From contig NC_135556.1 of assembly GCF_964340395.1 (NCBI RefSeq), positions 8,839,001 to 8,903,000 on the forward strand: a stretch of DNA of 64,000 nucleotides. The letters run 5' to 3'. Under the pieces are notes generated by a model, which was not told the origin of the DNA, did not search any database, and saw only the letters and a program-made list of their open reading frames with translations. Below, piece by piece: positions 22,272-36,578 of the stretch. This DNA comes from Glandiceps talaboti (lineage: Eukaryota > Hemichordata > Enteropneusta > Spengelidae). Position 1 is the stretch's first letter; each line of letters starts with the position of its first letter. Both the position numbers and the translations under genes were made by a program.

Positions 22272-22986
22272 GGATACTGCTACTAATTTCAAGCCCTGAT
22301 TAAGCACATCAGTATTATTGCCTTCTTGACGTACACCTACCTATGCGTGATTCATAGTCATTGGACCACTGCGTATTACCATTTCCCTAATTTACTCAAT
22401 TTTCAGAAACCCAAGTAGGGACACTTATTGTATACACAGTTGATTACAAGAAAGTGTGTTCATCTTTCCTATTCAAACACATACCTATTCCAAAGTAATG
22501 TGTAGCAGTCTTTGTGAAGAGTTGATAGTCTGTGCGCTAACATTTGAACTCAGCTCGGAGGGTAGTGTGACCCGAGTTCTTTGTTCCCGCGTGAGGCACT
22601 ATGTTCAGTTACAATCATCCTAAACCAAATAAAGCTTCACTTTCCACTAATAGCTACACAATAGTTCTGCATGATTTCTCATTTAGATCTATTTCGTCCC
22701 ACTCTTTAAAGGCGGCAGTCGGTTTCATGATCATTAAGCTGTAGATTTTGTCATGCACTGTTGATCCTGAATGGGACCTGTACTTAAGACTGATGCTTTG
22801 TTGGACCTGTTTGAAAGTTTGTCTAAGCTTTACACAGGGTTTCTATTCAAGCTTGATACTTGCCTATTCTCCGCCACTGATCTCATTCGTATAGAAGCAT
22901 GCCATCATTATCACGTTCCTAGTTGATACATTTAGTGTGGGGGATTTGCACACGTCATTTAATAATGAAACTTGCCCTGCCTGCAG
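22272..22986. other. Intergenic, nothing recognised
   Basis: Less AT-rich around 22530-22620. It ends in a pyrimidine-rich run before the candidate exon at 22987. Confidence 0.4.
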
Positions 22987-23050
22987 ATTCTCTACCTATC
23001 TACTACGAGTACGAGGCGCAGTAATGGACCTTGTCTGAGCACAGTGCATG
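22987..23050 (+). other. Candidate exon (64 bp), unassigned
   Basis: A pyrimidine-rich acceptor (CTTGCCCTGCCTGCAG) precedes it and a consensus-like donor (CATG then GTAAGTTT) follows. The segment is higher in GC than its surroundings. One reading frame is open through all 21 codons; another ends in YYEYEAQ then a stop. The product is not recognisable, and it could equally be a non-coding 5' exon or chance. Confidence 0.2.
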
Positions 23051-24714
23051 GTAAGTTTAATACCCAGTCATCTTGTTGAAATAGCGAAGCAAGGTGAAAT
23101 TGCGTACAAAATCTTACTTCGCTATACTACGCTTCTGTGTATAATGAATATGCAGTCGTGGCAAATGTATGGCATCCTCCTTGCATACAAGCTATTGGTA
23201 TGGTTTCTCTGCACTCAATTCAGTATTACAATCACTTGCCCATTAGCAATTATTTGTGCTTGTGTCCTCGTGCATGGTTTATAATAATGAGGGCAGTGTG
23301 TATGTGTATGTGTGTGTGTATATATATGTGCATTACCCTTGTCCCGGGAGTGTATTGTCGTTTGATACTATGTACATGTGTACATTGCATCAAGAGTTCA
23401 AGTGCCTTTCAGGTAATACTAATAACATTACGACTTTGATGATATCATTTATATTCAGATGCATTTTGCATTTCTATATAGTATATCGTTAATATTGTAG
23501 AGTTAACTGCAAGTCATATTTAGTATAAAAAATTACAATTTATAGAACTAGAAGGTTGAATTGGCTGTTAATGGAATTTTCGCTGTTAGATGTGTTAGTG
23601 TCAGCCCATGGGATTGTAAGAAAATACTGATAAAATTATGAAAATTTGTTCATAAAATTGAATGTGTTTTTATTTATATGGCTATTTGCGTTTAAAGAAT
23701 TCTAGAGGGGAATCAATTGCTCTATATTATAACAATATGCAATTAAATTCGAGTGGTGTCGTAGTAAGAGTATTAAAGCAAGACCTGGTATATTGTTAAT
23801 ATTAAGTGGTGTGTCAAAAATATGCAGGTGGAGGGGTTATTTTAGAAAAATGGGTCATTACTGGGAGGGGTAACTTTTGCCATTGGAACTGAGAAGAGGG
23901 GTGGTCAGTTTGAGAAAACCATGTTCAATTTCACCCCCCCCCCTCCCAGCCAATTAAAAATGACCGACCCCTGGAGGTCTTGTATTGGGAGAACTGCACA
24001 TAGATGCAGTGGAGAGGACTACATGAGTACTTATATAACAGTGGTTTTCATGGAAATGTAGATATTCTCGTATTCCACTGATAAACAAATCCCTGGAAAT
24101 AAAAACTAGTGAACTATGCAGTGTTAAAATTTATACTTATTTATACAGTTCTTGTGTACTTACCACCAAGGTGCATGTCTTGTTCTTTGCAATATTTATA
24201 ATGATAGATATTCAGTCATTACTGTAAACGACTGTATTTTATAGCTTATGAAACCAGAACTTTTTTCTTTTTTTCTTTTTTTCTTTTTTTAAATTTTTTT
24301 AAATTAATAATTGAATAATAATGAAACCAGAATTTGCTAGTACCATCGGATCAAGATACATGGTCCTATCAAAGCATCATATATGAAATCCGATTTGAAG
24401 TCAAAAAAATACTTGTCGTAATTCATATACTAACTTTAAGCCAATGAGATTATGATCACTTGTATGTAGTGATAAACTGACAAGATTATGCAAATGATTT
24501 ATGGTCAGTGTTCTGTTTGCTAGGAAATAAGTAACACAGAAAGAAACACAATTTAGTTTGTGTCTGTTGCATCAGCTGTGACCCGCTTGATTTATTTGTC
24601 TAGTAATGGTTTGATGTCTTGCGTCTATAAATTGAATTCATTGGCGGTTTCCTACGTTATGTTTACAATACAGAGTTTATGCTTTATGATGCAGGTTTGT
24701 TCAAATTAAATAGT
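23051..24714. other. Intergenic; homopolymer and T-rich runs
   Basis: A C run at about 23934-23946 and a TTTTTCTTTTTT run at about 24260-24300. Overlapping open frames at 23048-23492 follow TGTG repeats and look non-coding. Confidence 0.45.
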
Positions 24715-25672
24715 TGTGCTAGTAGTACCCTGGTCATGCCAGTCCATATTACAAAGTTGTATACATAGTGATGCTATTATCATGTTATGTCAATCTGTAT
24801 TACAGCGGTATAAATGCAGTGATGCTAGTACTGTTGTTATGTCAGTACTGTCCATATTACAGAGTGGCATATATAGTGGACTGGTAGTACCCTTGTTATG
24901 CCAGTAGTCTATATTACAGAGTAGCATATATAGTGGACTGGTAGTACCCTGGTTATATCAGTCCATATTACAGAGGAGCAAACATAGTGGTGGTAGTATC
25001 CTGGTTATGTCAGTCCATATTATAGAGTTGCAAACATGGTGGTAGTACCCTGGTTATACCAGTCCATATTACAGGGTGATACATGTAATGGTGCCAATAC
25101 CCAGATTGTTTGCCAGTCTGTATTACAGAGTGACATACATGTACATACAAAGGGGTACTATTACCTGCATGAAGCTAGTTCATATTACAAAATTACATGC
25201 ATAGTGATGATAGTACCCACGTCATGCCAGGCTATATTGCAGAATAACAAAACATAGTGGGAGCTAGTACCACAATCTATATCTATAGAGTTGAAAACCA
25301 TAGTGGTGTCAGTACTCAGGTAATGTCAGTCTGCATTACAAAGATAAATGCATAGTGGTGCTAGTACCCAGGTTTTCCGTCCATATTACAGAGTTAAATA
25401 CATAGTTGCTAGTAGCTAGGTTGCCAGTCCATATTACAAAGTTAAATGCATAGTGGGGCTAGTACCCAGGTTGTCAGTCCATATTACAGAGTTAAATACA
25501 TATTGCTAGTACCTACGTTGTCAGTCCATATTACAGAGTTACATACGTTGTGATGATGGTAGTACCCAGGTTGTCAGTCCATATTACAAAGTTAAGTACA
25601 TATTGGTGCTAGTACCCAGGTTTTCAGTCTATATTATAGAGTTACATACATCGTGATGGTGGTAGTACTCAG
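24715..25672. repeat. Degenerate minisatellite, unit about 50 bp, about 19 units
   Basis: The repeating phrases are AGTACCCTGGTTATGCCAGT, CCATATTACAGAGTT and ACATACATAGTGGTG. Spacing varies from about 45 to 55 bp. Open frames inside it are not gene-like. Confidence 0.88.
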
Positions 25673-26245
25673 TTGTGAAACTTTCATACCCCAAAATTAT
25701 GCAATTGGATGTCAGTTCTATTTGGCAAACAAAGTTTCAAATGCAAGTGTATATATTACATCTATTTGATAAAATAAAAAAAATATATGCCACAAGACAA
25801 CGATTTAATTACATAGTCCAGAAAATGTCAGACAAAAATTTGGGATTCACTTTCAGGAAATTTTTCGATTCCATGAATAGAAGTTTTCATTTGAAATGAT
25901 TAACATGTATCAGCTAGTTTCATTTAAAAACTACAGCATCATTTTTCAAAGGAATTAGCAAAATAACTGCTGTACGTATCATTTCTATGTATATGTACCA
26001 TATGTTTTTAATAGAATGGTGAAGAATTAGCAGTGAATATAATGTAGAAGGCTTAGCATTTTAACCTTTGAAATGTAAAGAAAACATATGTGTACTGTGA
26101 CTGTAGGTTGTCTTTGTACACCGTTGTCACACACACCATGGAATTAAGCTGAAGTTATTAAATATTTTACAGGCCGTCGATATGCTACAAAATCATATAA
26201 TCCTGCGAAAAAATGTAATTGTGGCATTCTTGATGTAATTCTGTA
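25673..26245. other. Intergenic, nothing recognised
   Basis: The open frame at 25675-25899 is Lys/Phe/Gln-rich AT translation without recognisable homology. Confidence 0.4.
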
Positions 26246-26300
26246 TAGTGTTCTCCCCAGGATTAATTGTAAGGACATTGGTTAATTTGCATGATAATTT
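26246..26300. mobile_element. Terminal fragment of the CAGTGTTCTCC element family
   Basis: TAGTGTTCTCCCCAGGATT matches the right terminus, reverse complemented, of the element at 40558-41721. Only this end is recognised. Confidence 0.5.
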
Positions 26301-26639
26301 ACATATCAGTTACATAATTTGCATAATGACTGACCTATGATATGCATGTCTTCAAATTGAAACGATTACTCTGACATGGTTATAGTGAACACATACACAC
26401 ATGGAGATTGGGATAAACCATTTCTGATTCTAGTATAATTACAATAGTGTCATTCAAAGATTACTTTAAAACTCAAAGGATGATAGAACATTTTTGAAGT
26501 ACTGCCCAAAACCTGCCAAGCATGGCAGCCTGGGTGGTAAGGATGGTGTTTGCACCATATGCTGTGTCTATTATGGGAGAGAGAGAACACTGCTGTCAAT
26601 ATCTGTGAATGCTTTTGGTGTGGGTAATAACATGAAAAG

Positions 26640-28045
26640 TCAGGCATATGCAAAAATGGATGTATATTTCATTGTTTATTTCAAAGTAAATAAAATTGAC
26701 AGGTTGTGCATGGGTCTGTGTTTGTCGTGTGAAGTTTCTTGCATACATGTACATGTACTTGTTACATAAATCTACCTTTTGTGTCATAGTTACGGCAGTA
26801 CATCGATACATAATTTCAGTACGCCGGAGTCGATTTTTAAAAAAAAAAAATTAAATTTTATATTAACACTTATTTAACAGTACAGAGACAAAGCAATAGC
26901 AGGGCGACAATGAAGCAAAAGAAAACGCTGACCATACAGAGTGGAAAAAAGAAAATGTAATGAAAACTGTTACAACCCAGTCAAAATAGTTAGCTGTAAT
27001 TCTTCAAAAGTGACCATATCTTTTGACATTTAGCTTGTTTGTTATTTGAAAAGGCAATTTGTTTTTTTCAATCTTATACAATTGCTTGACTTGTTCAATA
27101 AATTGTGGAAGAGTGGTAGCCTTGCTCATACCTCTACACTGATAAATAAACTTGGGCTTGAATTAGTAAGCAATTGCAAATTTCTAAGAAATTTGTGGAC
27201 TCATAAAAAAATGTGTAGCTATTGCATCTCTGTTTGATCATATCGACATTCATGTTATTTCAAGAGCACAAGTCATAACTTAAAGTGTTATGTGGCTAGC
27301 ATGGTACTTGCGTTGATATGATCAAGCAAAGATGTGAGATATATAACGTAATAACCTCAAACTATCACAAAGCGCTATTTCGGCATACCTCAGTATGCCA
27401 TAGATTAAGCCATAGATATTTCCCACAAATTCATTATACTATGTTGAAATCTACGTTGTCCACGAATCGTGCTGGGTAGTCAGCAGGGAAGCTATATCCT
27501 TTTATCGCATTTGTATTGTTTCCATAGTTACAAACCGATCTATACTAGTATTAGGTAAGGTCAAAAACAAAGGTTAAGAGGCAGCTTTGTAAATTTGCAA
27601 AAAAAAAGTTTATTTTGACCTGAAAGGAATAAATAAAACGTAAAAAAAAAAGGTAATTTGAAAACAGGAAGCAATATGTAATCTATGTGGAATTAACTAT
27701 ATTATTTCCATGTCAGCTGCTAATTATGTATTTCATATTAACTGGATTTTAATTTCATCCATTTCTCTGATTGACTAGGTGATTGATGAAGAGTCGGCAA
27801 ACATGTAAAAATCGATATATATTTCATTATTTCTGTATTTCAAGGCATGTTGACTGATGTGGCACATGGGACTGCATGATGTGCTTGTCTTGGGAAGTTT
27901 CTCGCATGCAAAGTTGTCGCAAGAAATTGAAATTACCTCTTGTACAGTCGTGGCAGTACAGTGACGACTGATGCGGCACATGGGAACGAACTTGTCTCGT
28001 AAAGTTTCTGGGATGGTTGTTGTGTGAAATTACCACATACACGGT
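26640..28045. repeat. Two related repeat units at 26640-26815 and 27790-28045
   Basis: Both carry TATATTTCATT, then GCATGGGTCTG or GCACATGGGACTG, a CTTGTC or TTTGTCGTG block, AAGTTTCTTGCAT or AAGTTTCTCGCAT, and a GGCAGTACA block. The right-hand copy is itself about two units. The 26816-27789 interval shows an inverted pair, TTGATCATATCGAC (about 27235) and GTTGATATGATCAA (about 27314), and otherwise nothing. Confidence 0.55.
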
Positions 28046-28736
28046 TGTGTGTCAGCATATTTTAAAATATATGTTTGAACTGTATAGCTAGCAAACCTAT
28101 CACTTTTCTGTTTCATTGCATTCATGAGCTACTACAAGTTGCTGCATCGGTACTGCAACAGTGTTGCAGCGATATCATTTTAACAAGCTTAACCTGTAGT
28201 GTCTTTTAACATGTTAATTATGCTATATAACAGATACAACGAAATTAAAAACTGTTGAATAAAACCAGAAGGTCTGTAAGGGGAAATTGAACTCAGTCCC
28301 GCTAATCCATTTTGCAGGCTGATATACATACAATGAATGCACAAACTAGTGAATACAGATGAAAGGTCAAGGAAGGGGAATTTTCAAGCCGACCTTTCAG
28401 AATCCTTTTATACAACGATATAGATACAGGGAATGAACCAAAAACTGTAATATGTGAATGGCAGATGAAGACATATCGTAACATAAATCCATTATAACTC
28501 TGTCAGATTGTAATTTCATAAGACAGGTTGATGGATTCGGAGGAAAGATGAGACAGTGTGTCTGTGATATTGGCAAATAAAGACTCACTGTTGACCCACA
28601 CGTCAGTGAAATGACCCAACATTGCAGGTATTCATGGTACAGACCTTGCCTTCTAGTACAATTTAGCCAACTGCCAATACCGTTTAAATTGATGCTAAGT
28701 GTTTGTGGCATTGAGCCTACAGCGGGACTCGAAATG
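28046..28736. other. Intergenic, nothing recognised
   Basis: Overlapping open frames at 28302-28711 (minus) have no recognisable features. Confidence 0.4.
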
Positions 28737-29105
28737 CTGACGCCTGCATATTTTACCCTGTCTTTGAACTGACATGAGCTAAGAAAGACCTAGAAACGTC
28801 ATTTTTGATGTCAATTCTACATATATTACTTACATCGTTTATGAAATGTATATTATAAGTAATATTGCCTGCAGTAACATTTGGTATTTGTACATGTACC
28901 ACTGAGGCTGCAGCTTTATTCTGAATTGTAACATTTCCCAGCTAATATTAACATTTTATTTAAATGAATGGGGGTAAAAAGCTTAGAATAGGATTGTTGA
29001 TGTCAAGTCAACATGTCTTACCTACTTTTGCATACATATAAAGAAAACCAGTGATTATGGTATTGAGCCTATGGATGACTTCAAATGTGAATAATATATT
29101 AGGTC

Positions 29106-29169
29106 AAAAAAAAGAGAGAATTTTTTCTGGTCAGCGCATGTATCACGTAAATTCCCTCACTTCGGGGGG

Positions 29170-29202
<33 letters not shown>

Positions 29203-29487
29203 GCCCACCCCATGCAGTCTGCAGATCTGTGGAGAAACACCAAAATAATGCTCTTTCCTTCAAGTTGAGTGAAGACAACTGTAGAGCCAATCATGAACAA
29301 GCAAATGACATCTGCCCCCACATACACACTTGCTGTAAAGTACTAAATAAAAAGAACAGTAACTGCCATAAATAGTAGATTGAGTGACATGTTTGAGTAT
29401 TAAAAATCAAAACTAAAAAAAAAAAAAAACATGTTGTCACACCATTTTAGACAAACTGTTCTGATCATAAACAATTCTTTTTTTTTC
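29106..29487. mobile_element. MITE family M, copy A
   Basis: Matches copy B at 44641-44968 along its whole length in the same orientation. Shared blocks include CCCATGCAGTCTGCAGATCT, GAAGACAACTG, AGAGCCAATCATGAACAAGC, AAATGACATCTGCCCC and CACCATTTTAGACAAACTGT. The ends are inverted: AGAATTTTTTCTGGTC left, and GATCATAAACAATTCTTTT right. A (TG)n tract at 29173-29201 has grown in place of the short T/TG tract of copy B. Confidence 0.85.
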
Positions 29488-29525
29488 TGCCTTATCATAT
29501 CAATTGTCTCAATGGAGGAACACCT

Positions 29526-29566
29526 CCCCTTCCTTCCCTCCCTCCCTCCCTTCCTTCCCTCCCTGT
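29526..29566. repeat. Pyrimidine-rich CCCT/TTCC tract
   Basis: Low-complexity C/T run; the minus-strand GRKGG open frame over it is an artefact. Confidence 0.9.
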
Positions 29567-30380
29567 AACAACTTGTTTTTTGATGCAATTTGTTTATTTT
29601 GTACCTTACTACTTCGCATATGTACAGTATATAATAATTTTTGTTTATAACACTCAGAGCTCTGCAACATGATGCCAAATATTAATATTTACTTGCTTAA
29701 AGTATGTCTATAAACATAAATACATTAAAAAAATGTAAAAAAAAATATCAGGATTAGCATCTATACGTTTATTGTAAATCTCACTCTGTGATTGTGAAGG
29801 CCATACTATAGGAATAACGTTATTTGGAACTTTGATTTCACTCTTCCAGGTTAATGATGGAATATATGTATGGACTTCACGCATGTAAAGTGAGAATTAC
29901 CATTGAATTGCCTTGTTGTAAGTTGTACCACTGAATATTACGTATAATATGCACAGCAAAACCTACAACATTTCTAGAAGCTAGCCTGTCTGCAACTTTA
30001 CCCTTATGCTATTGTTTGCCTATAATAGTATTTACCATGTCTTTCAACTGCACTGAGTAAAACAATGAAAAACAAGACTTTTGATGTCAAGTTAACATGT
30101 ATTACAAAAAATGTCGTACAAATATTACGTACATGTAACAGTATGCAGGATGACCTCAAATGCTATTGTTTGCATATGTATTTACCGTGTCTGTCAACTG
30201 CCCTGAGTAAAAAAAAACTAAAAAGATTTTTGACATCAAGCCAAGCTGTGTTGCATATAGTGTATCCTGCAAATATTATAGTAAAACTTGACTCCTTTGA
30301 AGCACCGAGCCCACAGCATGAAGCCTAATGCTAATGCAGGCATATATACCATGTCTTTCAACAATAATGAAGGGAACGAA

Positions 30381-30829
30381 ATCAAGACCGCAAAAAGTGG
30401 ATTTTTCATCTTTCTGGAAGGTTGCATTAGAGTACCATTACTGTCATCGCAAGGTAATTAAAAGACAGTAATGTTATGATAATATAAAAAATGGAATTTA
30501 TGAGCTGTCAGAATTAGAAAATCAATAGAAAAAAAATAACAAGAACCAATCATCACTATCCCTTTGAACTCAATCAATTCTCATGTTCCAATTTTCATTT
30601 TGTGACGACCAATTAAATTGGAATGGTTAAAATAATGAAAGCAAGTGATGTGAAAAATTCAATGTCCTCAAATTAGTTTCTATATGGTTATCAATATTCC
30701 ATGTAAATTGAGAAGGAATTGGCATCTTATATTTGTAATTCTGACCTCAGGTGATTCAATGTTTTGTTGAAACATTTTGTTATGTCGTCAGTGTGGCCTG
30801 TGGTGATATCGGCTTATGAGAAATGTTTT
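30381..30829. other. Intergenic, nothing recognised
   Basis: AT-rich, no feature supported. Confidence 0.4.
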
Positions 30830-32140
30830 GTTGTGTTGTCAGTTTGGCTGCAGTTAATTTGGCTATGATCGATGTAATTAAAGTTCTGAAGGGTTGTCAG
30901 ACTCCTTGCAGACAGGACAGGCGTTTGATGCAAAGATTTTAGGACCAGGATGACAGAGAGAGAGAGAGAGGGGGGGGGGGGGGGGTTAATGTCTTGTAAC
31001 ATTTTACATAATTTCTGTTCAGCTGTACTTTAACTTTGCTATTATCAATGTAATTAAAGTTCTGAAGGTTTGTCAGACTACACGCAAACAGAACAGAGAT
31101 TTGATACAAAAATGTCAGCATCCCTCAAACAGAGATATACAGGTATTATGTAGTAGAATTTACATAATTTCTGTTTTGCTGTCATTAATTTTGTTGTGAA
31201 TTATATGATTAAAGGTACAACTGGACCATTTGTAAAACTATTTTGTTCGACATTATGACTTACTTGTAATATTTTACATCCTTCAAAGTATTGAATAACC
31301 TGTGGGTCTATTCACATATTTGTGTAGCTGTACACATAAACATAGTATAATTCCAATCAAATTGAAATTAGATTTTGGGTCAGCACCCTAATAATCAGCA
31401 CCCCAACATGAAAAACAGTTTCAACCTGTTACAGTACTAATTGCGGATAAAATTGAGAGATGTACAATGTATGATTATCGGTATTTTCATAATATTCGAT
31501 GATTATAATTTGATGTTACCCTAATATTTTTTCTACGTTCAGCAAAGGAAAATATGAGTAGTGACACCCATAGGTCATGAGTATTTTCCAGCTGAATGAA
31601 TAACATAATTATACCAGTGTCCATAATTTTGTAGAAAAATTAGGGAAAGTAATGGCAATTTGGAAGGTTTTGACTCATGTTTTGAACACAGCAGAACCAG
31701 TGATGTAGACATGTGTTGTTGTGACATAGACATGCGTTGTTGTGACGTAGAACAACCAGAGTATATATTCCATATTTTTTGTTAAACTTGGGTCGTGCAT
31801 GGTATAATGATTGTTGTCTTGTCGAGAAAAAAAATTGTGCTCCCGTTATAGCTGGTATAGTATTAAAGGAAATGTAAAGGAGTTGTCCAACTACTTGCAG
31901 ACTGGACAGAGATTGATATGAAAATTTCAGAATCCTGCAATATGACAGATGTAGTAGAATTTCCATAATTTCTGTTTGGGCTTTAGTTAGTTTGCTGTGA
32001 TTGATGCAATTAAAGTTCTAAAGGAAATGTAAAAAAAATTTGTTAGACTACTCGCAGACAGGACAACGCTTTGATACAAAGATTTGAAAACTCTCGGTAA
32101 CAGAAAGACAGGTTATATGTAGTAGAATTGACACAATTTC
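30830..32140. repeat. Degenerate array, unit about 177 bp, split by R1 copy 3
   Basis: The landmark AATTAAAGTTCTGAAGG occurs at about 30876 and 31053; diverged units follow at about 31200, 31864 and 32012. Each unit continues with TTGTCAGACT, then GCAGACAGGACAG, TTTGATACAAA, and GTAGTAGAATTTACATAATTTC in full units. A GA/G tract lies at 30957-30986. R1 copy 3 occupies the gap at about 31230-31530. Confidence 0.7.
31230..31530 (+). repeat. Dispersed repeat family R1, copy 3
   Basis: AAACTATTTTGTTCGACATT, TGTGTAGCTGTACACATAA, GGGTCAGCACCCTAA and GTATTTTCATAAT parallel copies 1 and 2 in order and orientation. It lacks the 5' end of copy 2. Confidence 0.75.
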
Positions 32141-33480
32141 CTTTTACATGGAAATATGAATATGATTGGATGAACTAGACGGGATATTAGCCTGAAACCG
32201 ATAACTTTCAGACTATTGAATGACTGTAGAACCGGAGAGCATGGATTCCTGGTGAGAGGGGAAAAAAACCACAATTATGACACCGATGTTTGAAAGCTTG
32301 AGGAAAGCTCTTTCTCGTTAGATTGAGAAGAAGGATATTATAGTATTATTGATCAGAAATAAGTGATCGTGAAAATCCGATACGTTTATTTACGTATTTA
32401 AATTGATTTTATTGTGCTGTAATGGTTTTATTTAGGAGTATTTTATTCCTTCTTTACCTTTAAGTGAAAATAGATTTCTTTGTACAAGACACAGAACGCA
32501 TTTGGGAAACTCTTTCTTGAGATTACAGTTCTGGTTGTGATGTCACTCAAATTCATGTCAGTCAATAATTTATTGATTTCTACGATTGTTGGCCGACAAG
32601 AAAAAAATGAGACAAAGTGACATTAAAAATAGATTTGCAGTCCTTCAATTGATTCGCAATTGAGCTGAAAAGTTTGTAATGTCAGCTGAAGTATCAAAGT
32701 TCAAATAAGACTGCTGAGCGTGATAACTTCATTAGTGAAAAGGTGCCGACACTCCCTACAAATGGAATGGAATGTGCCAGTCCAGTTGAGCATGAATTGA
32801 GAAAAAAAATATCTATCCTGTATACCTCCTCATGGTTGAGTTGCCTTACTTAAAGCAACCTGTATACATTACTATATTTGCTTGTATAGGGATTCCGCTT
32901 TCAGATTCTTGTCATATTTTATTTTGATTTTCGGTTTGTTGCAAGACCACACAGGAAAACAAGCAGTTCGGCCATCATTTTGTGGAGCTCTCTGAACTAC
33001 AAGTAACACATCAACTCTGGTGTAGATGCACACCCAAGCACTTTGCTAAATTAGGTGGGTCAAAGATAGTATTACTTAGTTCGTACTAAAGCACTGTGAT
33101 TTGCAGCTTATCAAAGTCTGCCTCTACTGTGTTATAGATTGCTGTCGCTGTACTCCCCAGATGTTACACTTGCCCGTCTTTTGATGAGAAAATCTTTATT
33201 TTTTTTTAATGTGGTGTGGGATTAGTAAACTGGGCAATAGTATGACATTCCAATAGATGTGTTTATGAGTGTTGTCCAAGCGACAGGAAATGTTAGCTGT
33301 AGAAAAAAAGGAGATGTAGGAAGTAAAGCTTAGTGGTTGACTTTCCCAGCTGCTGTATCCCCGTCTAATCAGCAGTATGGAATTCCTTCACTAATCCGTT
33401 TACTTCAATTCACAGCTCTCTTTTAAAATCACTCATTATTCCCACTGTCTGGTAAATGTTTGTCGCAAATCACTTGCACT
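32141..33480. other. Intergenic, nothing recognised
   Basis: No coding signal or repeat that I can support. Confidence 0.4.
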
Positions 33481-34210
<730 letters not shown>

Positions 34211-36578
34211 TTAAGAATGATTTAGGTTGAAATTATAACAAAAATTAATGAACTTTCAGCCAGTTTATGTTTCCTGATGTCAATGTTGTGTAAGAAGTCA
34301 AGAGATGTCTGCAACTAAATTATCACAAGGAGCTACTGTCTTTATCTATTTGCAGTGCTACCACTAATAGGGCACAGTCGTGATATTACCCACAATTCTT
34401 GTGGCCACATGTGCACTGCTAATCAGATTTAGATTGCGGTATTCCTTAGAGTTTAAACATCGCCATGGCAACCATTGTGGCAAATATTGATATGAAGTAG
34501 ATATTTGTGTACACATCACTGGAATAATATTTGTGATGAGGTCAAAGTCAAGCAACAAGAGATGTCAACAATATAGCTTAGTTTAGTGATATCCTAAGGT
34601 ATGGTTTATATTAATGACTTTGATGGTTCCATTTAGGCTTGTAAACATTACCAGCATGTAGGACATGAATCGTTCTGTTTTAGGAAATGAAAGTTAAACA
34701 TAAAAACAGTAAGAACTCTAATAAAACAGAGCTGTGTACATATTTATTCTGTTTTTTTGCAAATAAAGGTTTCAAATATAGACATATCGTTCATTCTATT
34801 GAAATAACAGTAATAAATTAAAAATGAAGTCCGGTACTTTTTTTTTTATCTTGGTAATATTAAGGTGTTAAAAGTATTGCAGATATTGATTATGTGCCTG
34901 CACTTTCATCAAATACAAATTTAAATAGATTTGTGTAAATTGACCATGCTAATATACCTGAATGATTTTAAAGACATTGTAATAGTCATAATTTTGATAA
35001 CTCCAGAGATTACTCAAGTGAATTAGATAAACCATGCCAATTTAGTCATGTTTTAGAGTGAGCTGTGAGGTGCAAGACAAGCGGTGTGTAAGTGCAGTAT
35101 AAACGGTAAGCTGGTAAAATCTACCAAAATTATGGCGGGAAAGATTTTGACAAGTTTCATTGCTGGGATTTCAGAACATCTTCAAGATGTAAAATCAGTG
35201 ACAGAGTATGATCAGTAAAATAGTAAAAATCTATTATAATTGTTGAAAATTTTACCTCATTTTGCTGCTCTATTGCCGGGGTTTTAAAAACCTTAGTAAA
35301 AACATGGTACATGTATTGTATTTCCTTTGCACTTAGAAGGTACACTGTAGCTAGAATTTTATTTTCAATAATATGGCTGCTTTTGTTCATGTCAAAAGAT
35401 AGCAATAACATTTTGTGAATTTTGTATCAAATAGCCCAGTTTTTGAGGCTGATAGCATGAAAATATTGTCAATTGTGTATGCTTTGTAGTAACTGGGTAC
35501 AATCAGGTGGGCATGTAGTGCGGTGTACTTTGCTGAAGGCTATGCATTGATTGTCGCATTCTTATCCTACCTCAGTAGAATTTACCAAACAAATATTGCT
35601 GAAATAGTTATTATGAAAAGAAAGGAGTTGTGATTTATTCTGTAATTCTGTGGTCTTTGTTTCCTAAAAAATAGAAATAAGAAAAAGGATATTAAAGAAA
35701 TATTTAACCATGTTCCGTAGACGAAGACAAATATTGTCGGAAAAACTTCAATTGAGAGAGTTTTGTTATATGGTATCAAGTAAACCGTACGGCCAAAAGG
35801 AGTTAACCACTAAATTTTCATGGAAAATTTAATCCCACCAAATCAAGTATTCCTTGGTTTTTTATCAAAGCCTGAATCAAATTTCAATTACTCCGATACC
35901 CAATTTCTATCAAACAGAACAGACTAACGCGGAGCTGCGATGTCAGAAAGGGGAATTGAATTTCTGTATAGCTGTATTCACAGTCATTGTGCAGTGCAAT
36001 AGAAAAAGTGCGTGTCGTAATATTGTAAATTGTAACACAGCATGTATACACATTTATGTACCTGGAAGTGTACAGATTGAAAACTATTTGCCTATGATTG
36101 GCCATTTCCATTCTCCAAATGTTGCATGTGAAAATACTGCAAATATAATATGTTACCAAGACGTCTGCAAACTATATTCAATTTCCGTGTATTTAGCCAC
36201 GCCAAAGACTCCTTACGTCTTGTTTTCGTGAACACCCAAGGAGAAAATATTTTTCTCTGTTGTTAAAGCATGTATAGGAAAAATTGCTCTGGAGAAAGGT
36301 TAACCGGTTGATTTCCTGGTTGTCATTGGTAACAGGTATGGTATGTAAGAGTAAGTGGCATGTGTCACAGTCTAATTATTCAAATAGAATAAATGGAACA
36401 GTTGGTGGTGCAAAGTGGAAATAATGCCATTTAATGTGTTAATGGTTCTCCTAGGGACATCATGCAAGCTCTAATGATGCGCCAGCTAAAAGTGAGATAT
36501 CGCACCATAGTTATCTCTGCAACTGTACTGCTATGCAAACCCTGTCCTAGATGCTACATTTCAATTCAAAAGAAATCG
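34211..36578. other. Intergenic, nothing recognised
   Basis: The longest repeat-free open frame in the window (35854-36231, plus) lies here, but it is overlapped by a 91-codon antisense frame and has no recognisable domain, so it is not called a gene. Confidence 0.45.

Larger units (their letters stand above)
28737..30380. repeat. Degenerate array, units about 150-190 bp, interrupted by a MITE
   Basis: The landmark TTTTGATGTCAA recurs at about 28805, 28994 (GTTGATGTCAAG), 30078 and 30229 (TTTTGACATCAAG), with GCATAT, ACC-TGTCTTTCAACTG and TGAGTAAA landmarks beside it. The middle is displaced by the MITE at 29106-29487 and by unrelated sequence. Confidence 0.6.

Noticed and set aside
35854-36231. 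125-codon plus-strand open frame
   Set aside because: No recognisable domain, overlapped by an antisense frame of 91 codons at 35884-36159, no splice or neighbour support; consistent with chance.
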